Shown piece after piece: positions 11,075 through 21,830 of a stretch of 64,000 nucleotides of DNA. The stretch is taken from the NCBI GenBank assembly GCA_947561585.1, contig CANNZV010001064.1, positions 240,708 through 304,707 on the forward strand. The letters are read 5' to 3'. The stretch's first letter is position 1. Each line of letters starts with the position of its first letter. The position numbers were made by a program, and so were the translations under genes. Origin of the DNA: Caprella mutica (taxonomy: Eukaryota; Arthropoda; Malacostraca; Amphipoda; Caprellidae). The notes beneath the pieces were generated by a model that saw only the letters and a list, made by a program, of their open reading frames with translations, was not told where the DNA came from and made no database searches.

Positions 11075-11985
11075 TCATTGGTGTCATTTTGACGTCAGGG
11101 TCGCTAGTGGAAGTAGGTAAGGACACTGTATCACCTTCTGTTTACCATTGGTGTCATTTTGACGTCAGAGTCACTAGTAGAAGTAGGTATGGACACTGTA
11201 TCACCCTCTGTGTACCATTGGTGTCATTTTGACGTCAGAGTCACTAGTAGAAGTAGGTATGGACACTGTATCACCTTCTGTGTACCATTGGTGTCATTTT
11301 GACAGCAGAGTCGTTAGCAGAAGTTGGTAAGGACACTGTATCACCTTCTGTGTACCATTGGTGTCATTTTGACGTCAGAGTCACTAGTAGAAGTAGGTAT
11401 GGACACTGTATCACCTTCTGTGTACCATTGGTGTCATTTTGACATCAGAGTCACTAGTAGAAGTAGGTATGGACACTGTATCACCTTCTGTGTACCATTG
11501 GTGTCATTTTGACGTCAGAGTCACTAGTAGAAGTAGGTATGGACACTGTATCACCTTCTGTGTACCATTGGTGTCATTTTGACATCAGAGTCACTAGTAG
11601 AAGTAGGTATGGACACTGTATCACCTTCTGTGTACCATTGGTGTCATTTTGACGTCAGAGTCACTAGTAGAAGTAGGTATGGACACTGTATCACCTTCTG
11701 TGTACCATTGGTGTCATTTTGGCGTCAGAGTCGATAGTAGAAGTAGGTATGGACACTGTATCACCTTCTGTGTACCATTGGTGTCATTTTAACGTTAGAG
11801 TCGCTAGTAGAAGTAGGTATGGACACTGTATCACCTTCTGTGTACCATTGGTGTCATTTTGACAGCAGAGTCGTTAGCAGAAGTTGGTAAGGACACTGTA
11901 TCACCTTCTGTGCACCATTGGTGTCCTTTTGACGTCAGAGTCGCTAGTAGAAGTAGGTATGGACACTGTATCACCTTCTTAACGT
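11075..11985. repeat. 70 bp minisatellite with TGACGTCA motifs
   Basis: About 13 copies of a 70 bp unit whose conserved parts are ACCATTGGTGTCATTTTGAC, then GTCAGAGTCACTAGTAGAAG and TAGGTATGGACACTGTATCA. Seven units carry the palindrome TGACGTCA; others have GACATCAG, GACAGCAG or AACGTTAG. Two units (near 11300 and 11860) share the same uncommon variant set, and GACGTC/GACATC alternate in the middle, suggesting higher-order duplication. A diverged single unit is at 2818-2888. Confidence 0.95.
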
Positions 11986-12835
11986 TTTCAAAATTACACA
12001 GAGCCTTTATAGTTAAAAGGTGAAGTTTAAAGATGCAAGCCAATATGAAATTATGAGGCCCATTCTATCCATCACATCTACGGTGAACTCCGCGCTTTTC
12101 TGCCGGTGAAAAATGTAGAATTCGCCTGGCGTGAAATACCTGAATAATCTGGCTGGGACAGAGACAAATTATGAACAAGAGTCCACATTTTGAAGCCATT
12201 GGATAGGCAGACTTTGGATATAGAAAATATCAGCTGAGTATCCCATTTTGTGGATATAGAAAATATCAGCTGAGTATCCCATTTTGTGGATATTAGAAAA
12301 TATTTGCTGAGTATCCCATTTCGTGGATATAAAGAGCTAGGTATTGATAATTCAATAATTTTGATTTCTCAGTTATTACTGTTATATACCAGTACGAAAA
12401 ATGGTACATTACTATTATTTAGTCATCCATATTACATAGTAAAAAGTTGTCCTATTATTTAATTCGAGATGAAGAAATATCAGGCCACTGGAATCTTCAT
12501 CACTCGTGTTTTTAACTCCATTGAAATTAAATTGAAATAATAAAAATAACTTGAAAATATGAATTGATTATGAAACCTGAGAGCTCATTTTGATTGTAAT
12601 ATATAGTTATATGTTACTCATATGCTATATATGTTAAAAAGAATGGGATAGTACATACATGTGTATCTTATATAGACAGTGCAATGCTATTCGTACGGGG
12701 AATGGTTTAATATACACTACCAGCATGCATTGTATGTGCTATGTAATAATTATACGTTAATTAGGCTTTAATTTATCGAATTATCTGAATTTAAGCATAT
12801 TTATCTATAAAATAAATAGTGATATAATAAATATA
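11986..12835. other. Unique sequence with a three-copy tandem repeat
   Basis: About 12215-12330 holds three copies of a 36-38 bp unit (TGGATATAGAAAATATCAGC then TGAGTATCCCATTTTG). The rest is AT-rich unique DNA without a supported gene. Confidence 0.6.
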
Positions 12836-12986
12836 AGGTAAGTTTCGAATTATCGGTCTTTTCACATCTTCGGTCATATAACAAAAAACGATATGACAAT
12901 AATCAATTAAAATTCAATAATAATCATTAATCGATTTTTTTATATAACCGAAGATGTGAAACCGACCGATAATTCGTAACTTACCC
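12836..12986. mobile_element. Family A MITE, copy 4
   Basis: About 151 bp with TIRs GGTAAGTTTCGAATTATCGG and the complementary right end, followed by TA at 12987-12988. Subterminal ACATCTTCGGTCATATAA is paired with TTATATAACCGAAGATGTGA. Non-coding. Confidence 0.85.
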
Positions 12987-13214
12987 TACACGAGATAATA
13001 AAACAAGTCAATTGAGTCAATTCCCAGTTTAGAAGTGTACAAAAAGATTCTGGTAGTGCAACAGACAAAGTTTTTCTCCAGTGGAATTGGGGCGATTATT
13101 CAATGTATTTTTGGTAGTTTGGCCTCCATAGCGAGTAATGAATGCCGCCTAACTTTATTGTGACTTGTACTAACTACCTACTTAGTAGCGGGAGGAGACT
13201 GGCAAACGTACAGA

Positions 13215-13675
13215 GGGAAGGTACGAGTTATCGTACGGTTTTGCATTTTCGATCTTTTGTGAATGAATATGTAATTATATGATGTATTAATGAAACTATG
13301 CATAATAATGCATGGCTAGTTTTGATTTTATAGATTGTAATGAAAGCGCAGTATATATACGATAAAACTACAATATAATGAAATCATGTATAGTGAATGT
13401 AGTGTCCTGAGTAAAGAAGTAGCCTCTATAGTGAACAAATTTACTTTAGTCTGCCATGAATAGTCATCAGTTTTAGAAAACTGATGACTATTCATGGTAG
13501 ACTAAAGTAAATTTGTTCACTATAGAGACTACTTCTTTACTCAGGACACTACATTCACTATACATGATTTCATTATATTGTATAGTTTTACTCTAATTAA
13601 TTATTATTTACTTTTTTCCTACATGATCGAAAAAGTGGAACTGTCCGATAACTTGGAACTTACCCTGGTACATCT
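13215..13675. mobile_element. Family A MITE, copy 5, interrupted
   Basis: The left end (AGGGAAGGTACGAGTTATCG) and right end (CCGATAACTTGGAACTTACC) belong to family A, but they are about 460 bp apart because a family C element sits inside (13371-13580). An intact family A copy would be about 250 bp without the insert. Nesting dates the family C insertion as later than this family A copy. Confidence 0.8.
13371..13580. mobile_element. Family C MITE, copy 2, nested
   Basis: About 210 bp nearly perfect inverted repeat. Arms start CAATATAATGAAATCATGTA and include TATAGTGAATGTAGTGTCCT and GAAGTAGCCTCTATAGTGAA. The centre is a short hairpin around GATGACTATTCATGG. The sequence flanking the arms (TAAAACTA) is also inverted, so the true boundary may lie a few bases further out. 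Confidence 0.85.
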
Positions 13676-14394
13676 TTGTTTTCAACTTGTGTACCATTTA
13701 CTTTATTTAAAAATACTTTGCTTTTTAATCATTTTTTATCATAAAATGAAAGAAATTGTGAATGTCTTTTTCACATTATTGTAAGGTCCTTAAATTATTA
13801 TTGTCCTTAAAATATGACTATTATATTTTACTTATACAATAATACAGAAAATAGAGAATTGCTTCAGAATTGAAATGGCTTCAGTGCGTCTTTTACACTA
13901 TGAAACTTTTCTATCTCTTCATATTCTTTGATCTGCAGCCCCCAATGCATTTCCAAAAGAACATTCTCGCCAAACTATATATATGAAGACATACATACAT
14001 ATACCTTCAAAAAAGTTCAGAGCGCTAGCTGTCTCCAGTCAATATCTTCCGCTTCTTTTCCATTCCTTCCAAAACGTCGAAATCATAATTTATTTGATCA
14101 CTCAATTGAAAAATTTAATTTTCCGGTAACCGTCAGTTTTGCCCACACTTCTGTCGTCACAATGTCGACCTGAATGTTGGAGACGGGGAGAAATGTTCTT
14201 AGGATTTCATCTCGTCACTGACGACGAATATACTCCGGCAAAATAGTTTGTAATTTATACATATTGAGATATATACTTTTATGGAGCATTGAATGTTTAT
14301 TTTATAATTGGTTATATGATTACTAATACTTGAAATAGGTTGAAGGTTTGTTTTTCCTTGAATTCGTCGACGTCTTGTTCTTTATAGAGTAATA
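13676..14394. other. Unique sequence, no supported gene
   Basis: Unique sequence including a plus-strand frame (13928-14173) with no recognisable domain. No array or element is seen until the family C MITE that begins near 14395. Confidence 0.5.
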
Positions 14395-14618
14395 CTCCTC
14401 TATAGTGGACTCCTCTATAGTGAATGATGTAGAGTCCTGAGTAAGAGAACTACTCGGTATAATCGACAAGTTTCTTATAGTATGCCTTGAATTTCCATCA
14501 GTTTTCTATAACTGATAGCCATTCATGACAAACTAAAGAAAACTTGTCCACTATACCGAGTAGTTTTTCTAATCAGGGGCTCTTCATTCACTATAGAGAG
14601 GAGTCCACTATAGAGGAG
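14395..14618. mobile_element. Family C MITE, copy 3
   Basis: About 224 bp flanked by TA at 14393-14394 and 14619-14620. TIRs start CTCCTCTATAGTGGACTCCT and the right end is complementary. The inner arms resemble copies 1 and 2 (AGAGTCCTGAGTAAGAG; TATAGTATGCCTTGAATTTC). Slightly diverged relative to the nested copy at 13371. Confidence 0.85.
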
Positions 14619-14620
14619 TA

Positions 14621-15735
14621 GTCCGCCACTATACTGGACTATCATTGGTAGTTAGATAAAACTGCACCAATTTAAAAGTATAATAAAATATAACAGGCCG
14701 CAAATTTGCGAAGGTAATTAACGCAACACCATTGATTTTATTTTTTATATGTTTGAATTTTCTTTACCGGTAATTAAGTACTGTTTTAAATGATGTATTA
14801 TTGATTTTAGTTCATTACTAAAGAATTACAGGTATCAAACTTATCATTGTGTGCACTGCAGTTCCCCCTCTTTTTTTCCGCATGATAGTGTCGAAAGATA
14901 TCAATCACTGTCCAGTTACTCAAACATTCTGATGCAATTTTTCACAGCCTGGATAGCCGGTCATTTATTAGCCGAACTTTTGTTTAATAAAAGGACAAAC
15001 CGAGGCATGCACGAACACTTTGGCTAAACACAAATCAAAGGCCTTATGCGATTGTATTACTACCTACGTACATTTATTTGAGGGGGAAAAGGTCTCGCTT
15101 TTGTATTCACAATAGCAGCATTTTGAGCCGTATTATGGCCAGTGAACCTCTAACGTACGGCAGAAAATGTCGGCCCTAACAAAATTGCTCTGCCGCAAAT
15201 AGACAGAGGCCTAAATGGGTTTCTCTTTGGCTATCGACATACGAGGCAACCAATTCTATATATTCGATATCACTTATGTAAGAAATGTCTCAATCTGAAG
15301 GAATTTCGGTCTTATTTTTAACCTCTATTCTGTGAAGGATGTTTGATGTCTTTTTTTTTAAGTAAAATGTTTATAGGCTTACGTTCTTTCTATCGTTGTG
15401 ATATATTTATAAATTTCTTCAAGTTTTTCAATGATGTTTATATAGTAATTATAAAATAGATGATTATAAAATAACAGTTACATAATAATATTTTCTATAA
15501 ACTTGAACTTATATAACTACCATTCTATTGAAGAGCTTACTCTACTTATACATTATAATTGAACCTACCTTGAAAACATTCTATTAATTTTAATTCAGTG
15601 AAAAATGCACAGTGAGTGCACCGGAATAACAATTCACAACAGTCAATTATCAAACTGAAGTGCATTGTCGGTACACGGAAAATACTGAATTTTTCCGACA
15701 CAATCTCGACTCCACGCAGCTTAGATGTGACACAA
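14621..15735. other. Unique sequence, no supported gene
   Basis: Unique DNA. The part at about 15080-15260 is less AT-rich and looks more complex than the surrounding sequence but holds no long frame. No RNA gene recognised. Confidence 0.45.
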
Positions 15736-15802
15736 ATTGGGTGGGGGAAAGGGGGGATTGTGTAGAGGGGAGGGGGGGTTGTATTGGGGGTTAGGGGGTA
15801 AA
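15736..15802 (+). other. G-run cluster, quadruplex candidate
   Basis: A cluster of closely spaced runs of four to seven G on the plus strand (for example GGTGGGGGAAAGGGGGGATT, then AGGGGAGGGGGGGTTG and GGGGGTTAGGGGGT). Spacing and run length fit G-quadruplex motifs. No gene context explains it. Confidence 0.6.
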
Positions 15803-15949
15803 TCCCACATGTATGACAGAGTGACGTAAATTGCATCGATATTGATAACGGGATGCCGCTGTAAATATCCAAATATTTCATATGGCTGGCTCATGCTTTT
15901 CATTGATAAATGGAGGAAGAATTGACTTAGCGTGCTGAAAACGAAGTAG

Positions 15950-17285
15950 AATGATGACAAAGTACGTGTAGAATGATGATAAAGTACGTGTAGAATGATG
16001 TTAAAGTACGTGTAGAATGATGATAAAGTACGTGTAGAATGATGATAAAGTACGTGTAGAATGATGAAAAAGTACGTGAAGAATGATGACAAAGTACGTG
16101 TAGAATGATGATGAAGTACGTGTAGAATGATGAAAATGTAAGTGTAGAATGATGACAAAGTACGTGAAGAATGATGATAAGGTACGTGTAGAATGATGAC
16201 AATATACGTGAAGAATGATGACAAAGTACGTGTAGAATGATGTCAAAGTACGTGTAGAATGATGTCAAAGTACGTGTAGAATGATGATAATATACGTGTA
16301 GAATGATGATATTATACGTGTAGAATGATGAAAATGTAAGTGTAGAATGATGATAAAGTACGTGAAGAATGATGACAAAGTACGTGTAGAACGATGATAA
16401 TATACGTGTAGAATGATGATATTATACGTGTAGAATGATGAAAATGTAAGTGTAGAATGATGATAAAGTACGTGTAGAATGATGATATTATACGTGAAGA
16501 ATGATGATAAAGTACGTGTAGAATGATGATAATATACGTGTAGAATGATGATATTATACGTGTAGAATGATGTCAAAGTACGTGTAGAATGATGATAATA
16601 TACGTGTAGAATGATGATAATATACGTGTAGAATGATGACAAAGTACGTGAAGAATGATGACAAAGTACGTGAAGAATGATGATAAGGTACGTGTAGAAT
16701 GATGTCAAAGTACGTGTAGAATGATGATATTATACGTGTAGAATGATGACAATGTACGTGAAGAATGATGATAATATACGTGTAGAATGATGATAATATA
16801 CGTGTAGAATGATGACAAAGTACGTGTAGAATGATGACAAAGTACGTGTAGAATGATGACAAAGTACGTGTAGAATGATGACAAAGTAAGTGTAGAATGA
16901 TGAAAATGTAAGTGTAGAATGATGACAAAGTACGTGTAGAATGATGAAAATGTAAGTGTACAATGATGACAAAGTACGTGAAGAATGATGATAAGGTACG
17001 TGTAGAATGATGTTAAAGTACGTGTAGAATGATGACAATATACGTGTAAAATGATGAAAATGTACGTGTAGAATGATGATATTATACGTGTAGAATGATG
17101 ACAAAGTACGTGTAGAGTGATGATATTATACGTGTAGAATGATGATATTATACGTGTAGAATGATGACAAAGTACGTGTAGAATGATGACAAAGTACGTG
17201 AAGAATAATGAAAATGTACGTGTAGAATGATGACAAAGTACGTGTAGAATGATTAAAAATGTAAGTGTAAAATGATGATAAATAC
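15950..17285. repeat. 22 bp minisatellite
   Basis: About 60 copies of a 22 bp unit (GTAGAATGATGACAAAGTAC plus GT). Variation is concentrated in the middle bases (ATAAAG, ACAAAG, ATATTA, AAAATG, TCAAAG). Since 22 is not a multiple of three, all three frames are cycled through. Several overlapping minus-strand open frames result, which are artefacts. Confidence 0.95.
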
Positions 17286-18386
17286 ATTATGGGCGCTATA
17301 AGAGTAGCCAATTCTTACAGTGTCATTTGTTAACCATTATTCCTAGAAGACTAAAATGGTTTTCATCTAAAAAAGTCGAATTTACGTACAAGTTTTCTTT
17401 TAAATCATCAAATATTATCACGACGAAACTAATTGTTGTTTTCACATTCTGTGGAATATTACCATTAATTCTTTATGTTATTGCTTTTCATACGGTGTCA
17501 AATAAAGGTTAACATTAAATAAGCTGTAGTTTCTTCCTTTGTGTATGTATAGGCAGAGAAATTTCTCACTGATTTCTTTTCATCATCGGTAATTAATTTA
17601 TATTAAATTATATTTATGTCCTAGCTGTTTTTTGATAACCTGTATTTCCTTTATTTATGCATTGTATCGTGAACACTACAATTTGCGTAGTTGGTTTAAC
17701 TATTCTTTACATAATAGTGTTTCAAATTTTGCTTGAAATCGATGAATTTTAGTGATCACGGACCCTTGTTTAATCATCTCAGTTTTTACAGTTAATTGTG
17801 CCATTCTTGGGACTAATAAACCGGTAATGATATTAAAGCTCTACATATGTGCATTTATATCCATTATAAGTTTAAATAATATCAAATTTGGATATTCTAC
17901 TCTTTTAAATAAATCCTATTCCAGTCTTCTAGCAATAATAGTTTACAAATTAGAGCCTTTTAAAATCGACACCATTTTTTAGTGGCCAACCTATTCAGAA
18001 ATCATATTTTAATTACCATATTTAAATTCAATAACCATTTTGTCACTTATGAATCTATTCAAGATAATGTAGCATTCGAAATAACAATCGGGGCCTGATG
18101 CTAGAGCTGGCAAAGTACTGGTATCGAAACCTTTTCGCGCGATAATATTATTCTTAGGTCGAAGGGGAAGAAGGATTCCACGCATAGACAATTCATTAAT
18201 TACTTTGAATGGAAAAAAGAGTTTGAACCTCGTTAAGAAAAACACGGAAAAGAACTTGAAGAAGAAAAATGAAGTGGGGAAGAGCGGTAAATTGTAATAA
18301 ATAGTGGATGATATCGGAGAGATATCCACAGTAAAGGGAATATAGAAATAAAAAAGAAAGAATGAACTGAAGAGCAAATGGAAATA
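17286..18386. other. Unique AT-rich sequence, no supported gene
   Basis: Small open frames (17327-17512, 17752-17982 on plus; 18009-18377 on minus) are hydrophobic or low-complexity and carry no recognised domain. No repeats or RNAs seen. Confidence 0.5.
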
Positions 18387-18826
18387 GGGTAAGTTCCAAG
18401 TTATCGGATTCTTACACGTTCTCGATCAAGTAAGGGAAAAACATATAGTATTTATCAATCAATAAATTTCTGTTTATTGGTATCCAAAATACCTGCATAT
18501 ATAATGGATACCATTGGTTTCATGGATATCAATGGTATCATGGATACCATTGGTATCATGGATACCATTGGTATTTTAGGTACCATTGGTATAGTGGATA
18601 CCATTGGTATCATGGATACCATTGGTATTTTAGGTACCATTGGTATAGTGGATACCATTGGTATCATGGATACCATTGGTATTTTAGGTACCATTGGTAT
18701 AGTGGATACCATTGGTATCATGGATACCAATGTTATCATTTATACAAATTCAAACACTTGCTGAATAATATATTTTTTCTATCATAATCGAAAGCGTGTA
18801 AATATCCTATTAATCGGAACTTACTT
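18387..18826. mobile_element. Family A MITE, copy 6, with internal minisatellite
   Basis: Family A ends are at both sides: left GGGTAAGTTCCAAGTTATCG after TA at 18385-18386, right diverged, ending TAATCGGAACTTACT. The internal palindrome (ATTGGTATCCAAAATACCTG near 18476-18495) is followed by a tandem array made from its own right half, enlarging the element to about 440 bp. Confidence 0.8.
18496..18735. repeat. 18 bp minisatellite inside a MITE
   Basis: About 13 copies of an 18 bp unit (GGTATCATGGATACCATT). Three unit types, CATGGATACC, TTTAGGTACC and AGTGGATACC, alternate in a 54 bp higher-order pattern. The unit is the half-site of the palindromic core found in family A and B MITEs, so the array was probably amplified from the MITE centre. 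Confidence 0.9.
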
Positions 18827-19860
18827 ATAAATCTTGTGAATTAATATTTTAACTTCATATAAATCATTGAGTTCAAAACAAAAAGAAATAATTAAGTCTG
18901 TTCCCTTTTTAATCAACGATGGCCCCATCATAACATACTATACTATTTTATCAACAAGAATTAATTATGTGATATGATTTTTTTAAACTCTCATTTTATT
19001 GTAATGCTCGCCTGTATAATGACTTAACTGTTCTTTAAATTAGCTTCAAATTCACGATGATATATTTTGATGATATCCACTGCATCATCATCCGTACCTT
19101 CCTAATGATGATGAATACTTAGTTTGCGTGATGCATAGTGATGATGAAACATCGGTGGTTAGTTAGATCGGAAAACTAATTAAATTCATTAACGCTGACC
19201 TGATGCTATCAACTCAAAGAAACGTGATTGATAAGTTAATTGTTACGAATTGAGTTTATGAAGATATTACTGGTATTTAAAAAGAGTGTAAATGTTGCAA
19301 GCTTTTAATTTGCGGGGAAATTGTTCTATATTAGAAGTCCTGATTGGTAAAGTGTCTCTGCAAGAAGATACAAATAATATTCCACTAGGGATGAACTCTT
19401 ACGATGAAGAACATTCATACAATATCTGGTTTCAATGATAACAATATATTTAAGTGAGTAATTAAAATTGAAAATGAAGTTAAGTGCGATGTGTACATAA
19501 TTCTGTTTTAATTAACAACACATTATCATTCGTTATAGATAGGAAATATTATCATTAAAATATTGTCAGTTTGGCTAAAATTGTAGAGCTTTTTTCCACT
19601 CGTCTTCTTTTTTAACTGACATCATACACATTAAAATATAATTAATTAAACCTTTTCAATGCATTATGTCGTGACGTACAAAGGTATGATTAGATGTTTA
19701 ATAGATCTCGTAAAAGTAAACTAAAGCGGTAAAATAAGCATTAACACTTCAATAATGAAATTCAAACAGTTAAACCTCCAACAATAAAATTAGCAATAAA
19801 AAAATCATACCATTCAAACATTAAACGCGTGATAGAAAAAATTGAAGAGAAAAGAGTACC
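18827..19860. other. Unique AT-rich sequence
   Basis: Contains a short stretch with repeated ATGATGA motifs (about 19050-19150) but no array, element or gene that I can support. Confidence 0.5.
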
Positions 19861-19867
19861 TACCATC

Positions 19868-20452
19868 TACACAGACACCATCCACACAGACACCATCCAC
19901 ACAGACACCATCCACACAGACACCACCCACACAGACACCACCCACACAGACACCATCCACACAGACACCACCCACACAGACACCATCCACACAGAGACCA
20001 TCCACACAGACACCATCCACACAGACACCATCCACACAGACACCATCTACACAGACACCATCCACACAGACACCATCCACACAGACACCATCCACACAGA
20101 CACCACCCACACAGACACCACCCACACAGACACCATCCACACAGACACCATCCACACAGACACCATCCACACAGACACCATCCACACAGACACCATCCAC
20201 ACAGACACCATCCACACAGACACCATCCACACAGACACCATCCACACAGACACCATCCACACAGACACCAGCCACACAGACACCATCCACACAGACACCA
20301 TCCACACAGACACCAACCACACAGACACCAGCCACACAGACACCATCCACACAGACACCATCCACACAGACACCATCCACACAGACACCATCCACACAGA
20401 CACCATCCACACAGACACCATCCACACAGACACCATCCACACAGACACCATC
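19868..20452. repeat. 15 bp minisatellite
   Basis: About 39 copies of ACACAGACACCATCC. Rare variants have CACC, AACC or AGCC in place of ATCC. The period keeps all six frames largely open: plus frames read TQTPS or DTIHT, minus frames CVDGV, LCGWC or SVWMV. None has a domain, and the phase-specific peptides are artefacts. Confidence 0.95.
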
Positions 20453-20455
20453 CAT

Positions 20456-20632
20456 CACACATTCCCCACACCACCCCCACACCACCTTCACACCACCCCC
20501 ACACCACCCCTCACACCACCCCCACACCACCCCCACACCACCCCCACACCACCCCCACACCACCTTCACACCACCCCCACACCACCCCCCACACCACCCC
20601 CACACCACCCCTCACACCATCCCTCACACCTC
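20456..20632. repeat. CCACACC-type tandem repeat
   Basis: Degenerate 11-13 bp units of the form CACCCCCACACCAC, directly continuing the 15 bp array. Very C-rich on plus and free of long A/T stretches. Probably a related but separately expanded satellite. Confidence 0.85.
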
Positions 20633-20879
20633 ATTTCACTGGCTAGCTGCAAAGTCATATCTCCGCATCGAGGAAATTGACTCCAGACATTTCTGTCCGC
20701 TGTTCTGCCAAGTAAGATCTTCGTTTGAGTTCTTCTTCTTTGTCTGTCAATGAAGAAGAATAGACAGTGCATCCCATTCTCTCTCTCTCTCATGAAAATA
20801 AATAGTCCGTTGCAGTTGTGAGGACGGTAGAACTCTTGCTTCTTTAGCTCTGTGAGTAAGTAGAGTACAGACGCTATCA

Positions 20880-20942
20880 CCAGATGATAAGCTGATGATA
20901 AGCAGATGATAAGCAGATGATAAGCAGCTGATAAGCTGATAA
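20880..20942. repeat. Short 11 bp tandem repeat
   Basis: About five copies of AGATGATAAGC with small changes (AGCTGATAAGC). The 20633-20879 stretch before it is unique sequence. Confidence 0.75.
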
Positions 20943-21039
20943 GTTCTTAGTAATTACATGACCATAAAAATTTAGATATTGTCCAGATGACGCTAAAATG
21001 ATTTATTTCATTTAATTTTTAGTATTAAATAAAGTTTGA

Positions 21040-21111
21040 ATAATAATTATTATATAGTTTTTTCTTATATGATCGAAAATGTAGAACCGTTCAATAACTT
21101 GTAATTTACCC
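21040..21111. mobile_element. Family A MITE, right-end fragment
   Basis: Contains TTTTTTCTTATATGATCGAA followed by ATGTAGAACCG and ATAACTTGTAATTTACCCTG, the right end of family A. I could not find a matching left end between 20943 and 21039. It lies about 45 bp before the large 20/36 bp array. Confidence 0.65.
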
Positions 21112-21154
21112 TGTCCCAAAATATACATTTTTACCTAATATCGTCAACACTGAC

Positions 21155-21830
21155 ATACTATACTATAGTTATACAAACTATACTATAGTTATACAAACTA
21201 TAGTATAGTTATACAAACTATAGTATAGTTATACAAACTATACTATAGTTATACAAACTATACTATAGTTATACAAACTATACTATAGTTATACAAACTA
21301 TACTATAGTTATACAAACTATACTATAGTTATACAAACTATAGTATAGTTATACAAACTATACTATAGTTATACGAACTATACTATAGTTATACAAACTA
21401 TACTATAGTTATACAAACTATACTATAGTTATACAAACTATACTATAGTTATACAAACTATACTATAGTTATACAAACTATACTATAGTTATACAAACTA
21501 TACTATAGTTATACAAACTATAGTATAGTCATACAAACTATAGTATAGTTATACAAACTATACTATAGTTATACAAACTATACTATAGTTATACAAACTA
21601 TACTATAGCTATACAAACTATACAATAGTTATACAAACTATACTATAGTTATACAAACTATACTATAGTTATACAAACTATACTATAGTTATACAAACTA
21701 TACTATAGTTATACAAACTATACTATAGTTATGCAAACTATACTATAGTTATGCAAACTATACTATAGTTATGCAAACTATACTATAGTTATGCAAACTA
21801 TACTATAGTTATGCAAACTATACTATAGCT
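21155..21830. repeat. 20 bp minisatellite
   Basis: About 34 copies of TATACTATAGTTATACAAAC, highly uniform. Variants include CTATAGTATAG, and a run of five units with ATGCAAAC near 21730-21830. The unit contains the self-complementary motif CTATACTATAG or close variants. It passes without a break into the 36 bp array. Confidence 0.95.

Noticed and set aside
15721..17311. Series of overlapping minus-strand frames of 60-167 codons
   Set aside because: All come from the 22 bp array cycling through the three frames.
19814..20753. Threonine/proline-rich (TQTPS) mucin-like protein, up to 303 codons
   Set aside because: Open in many frames on both strands of a 15 bp array, and all peptides are equally long; no signal peptide or exon boundaries.
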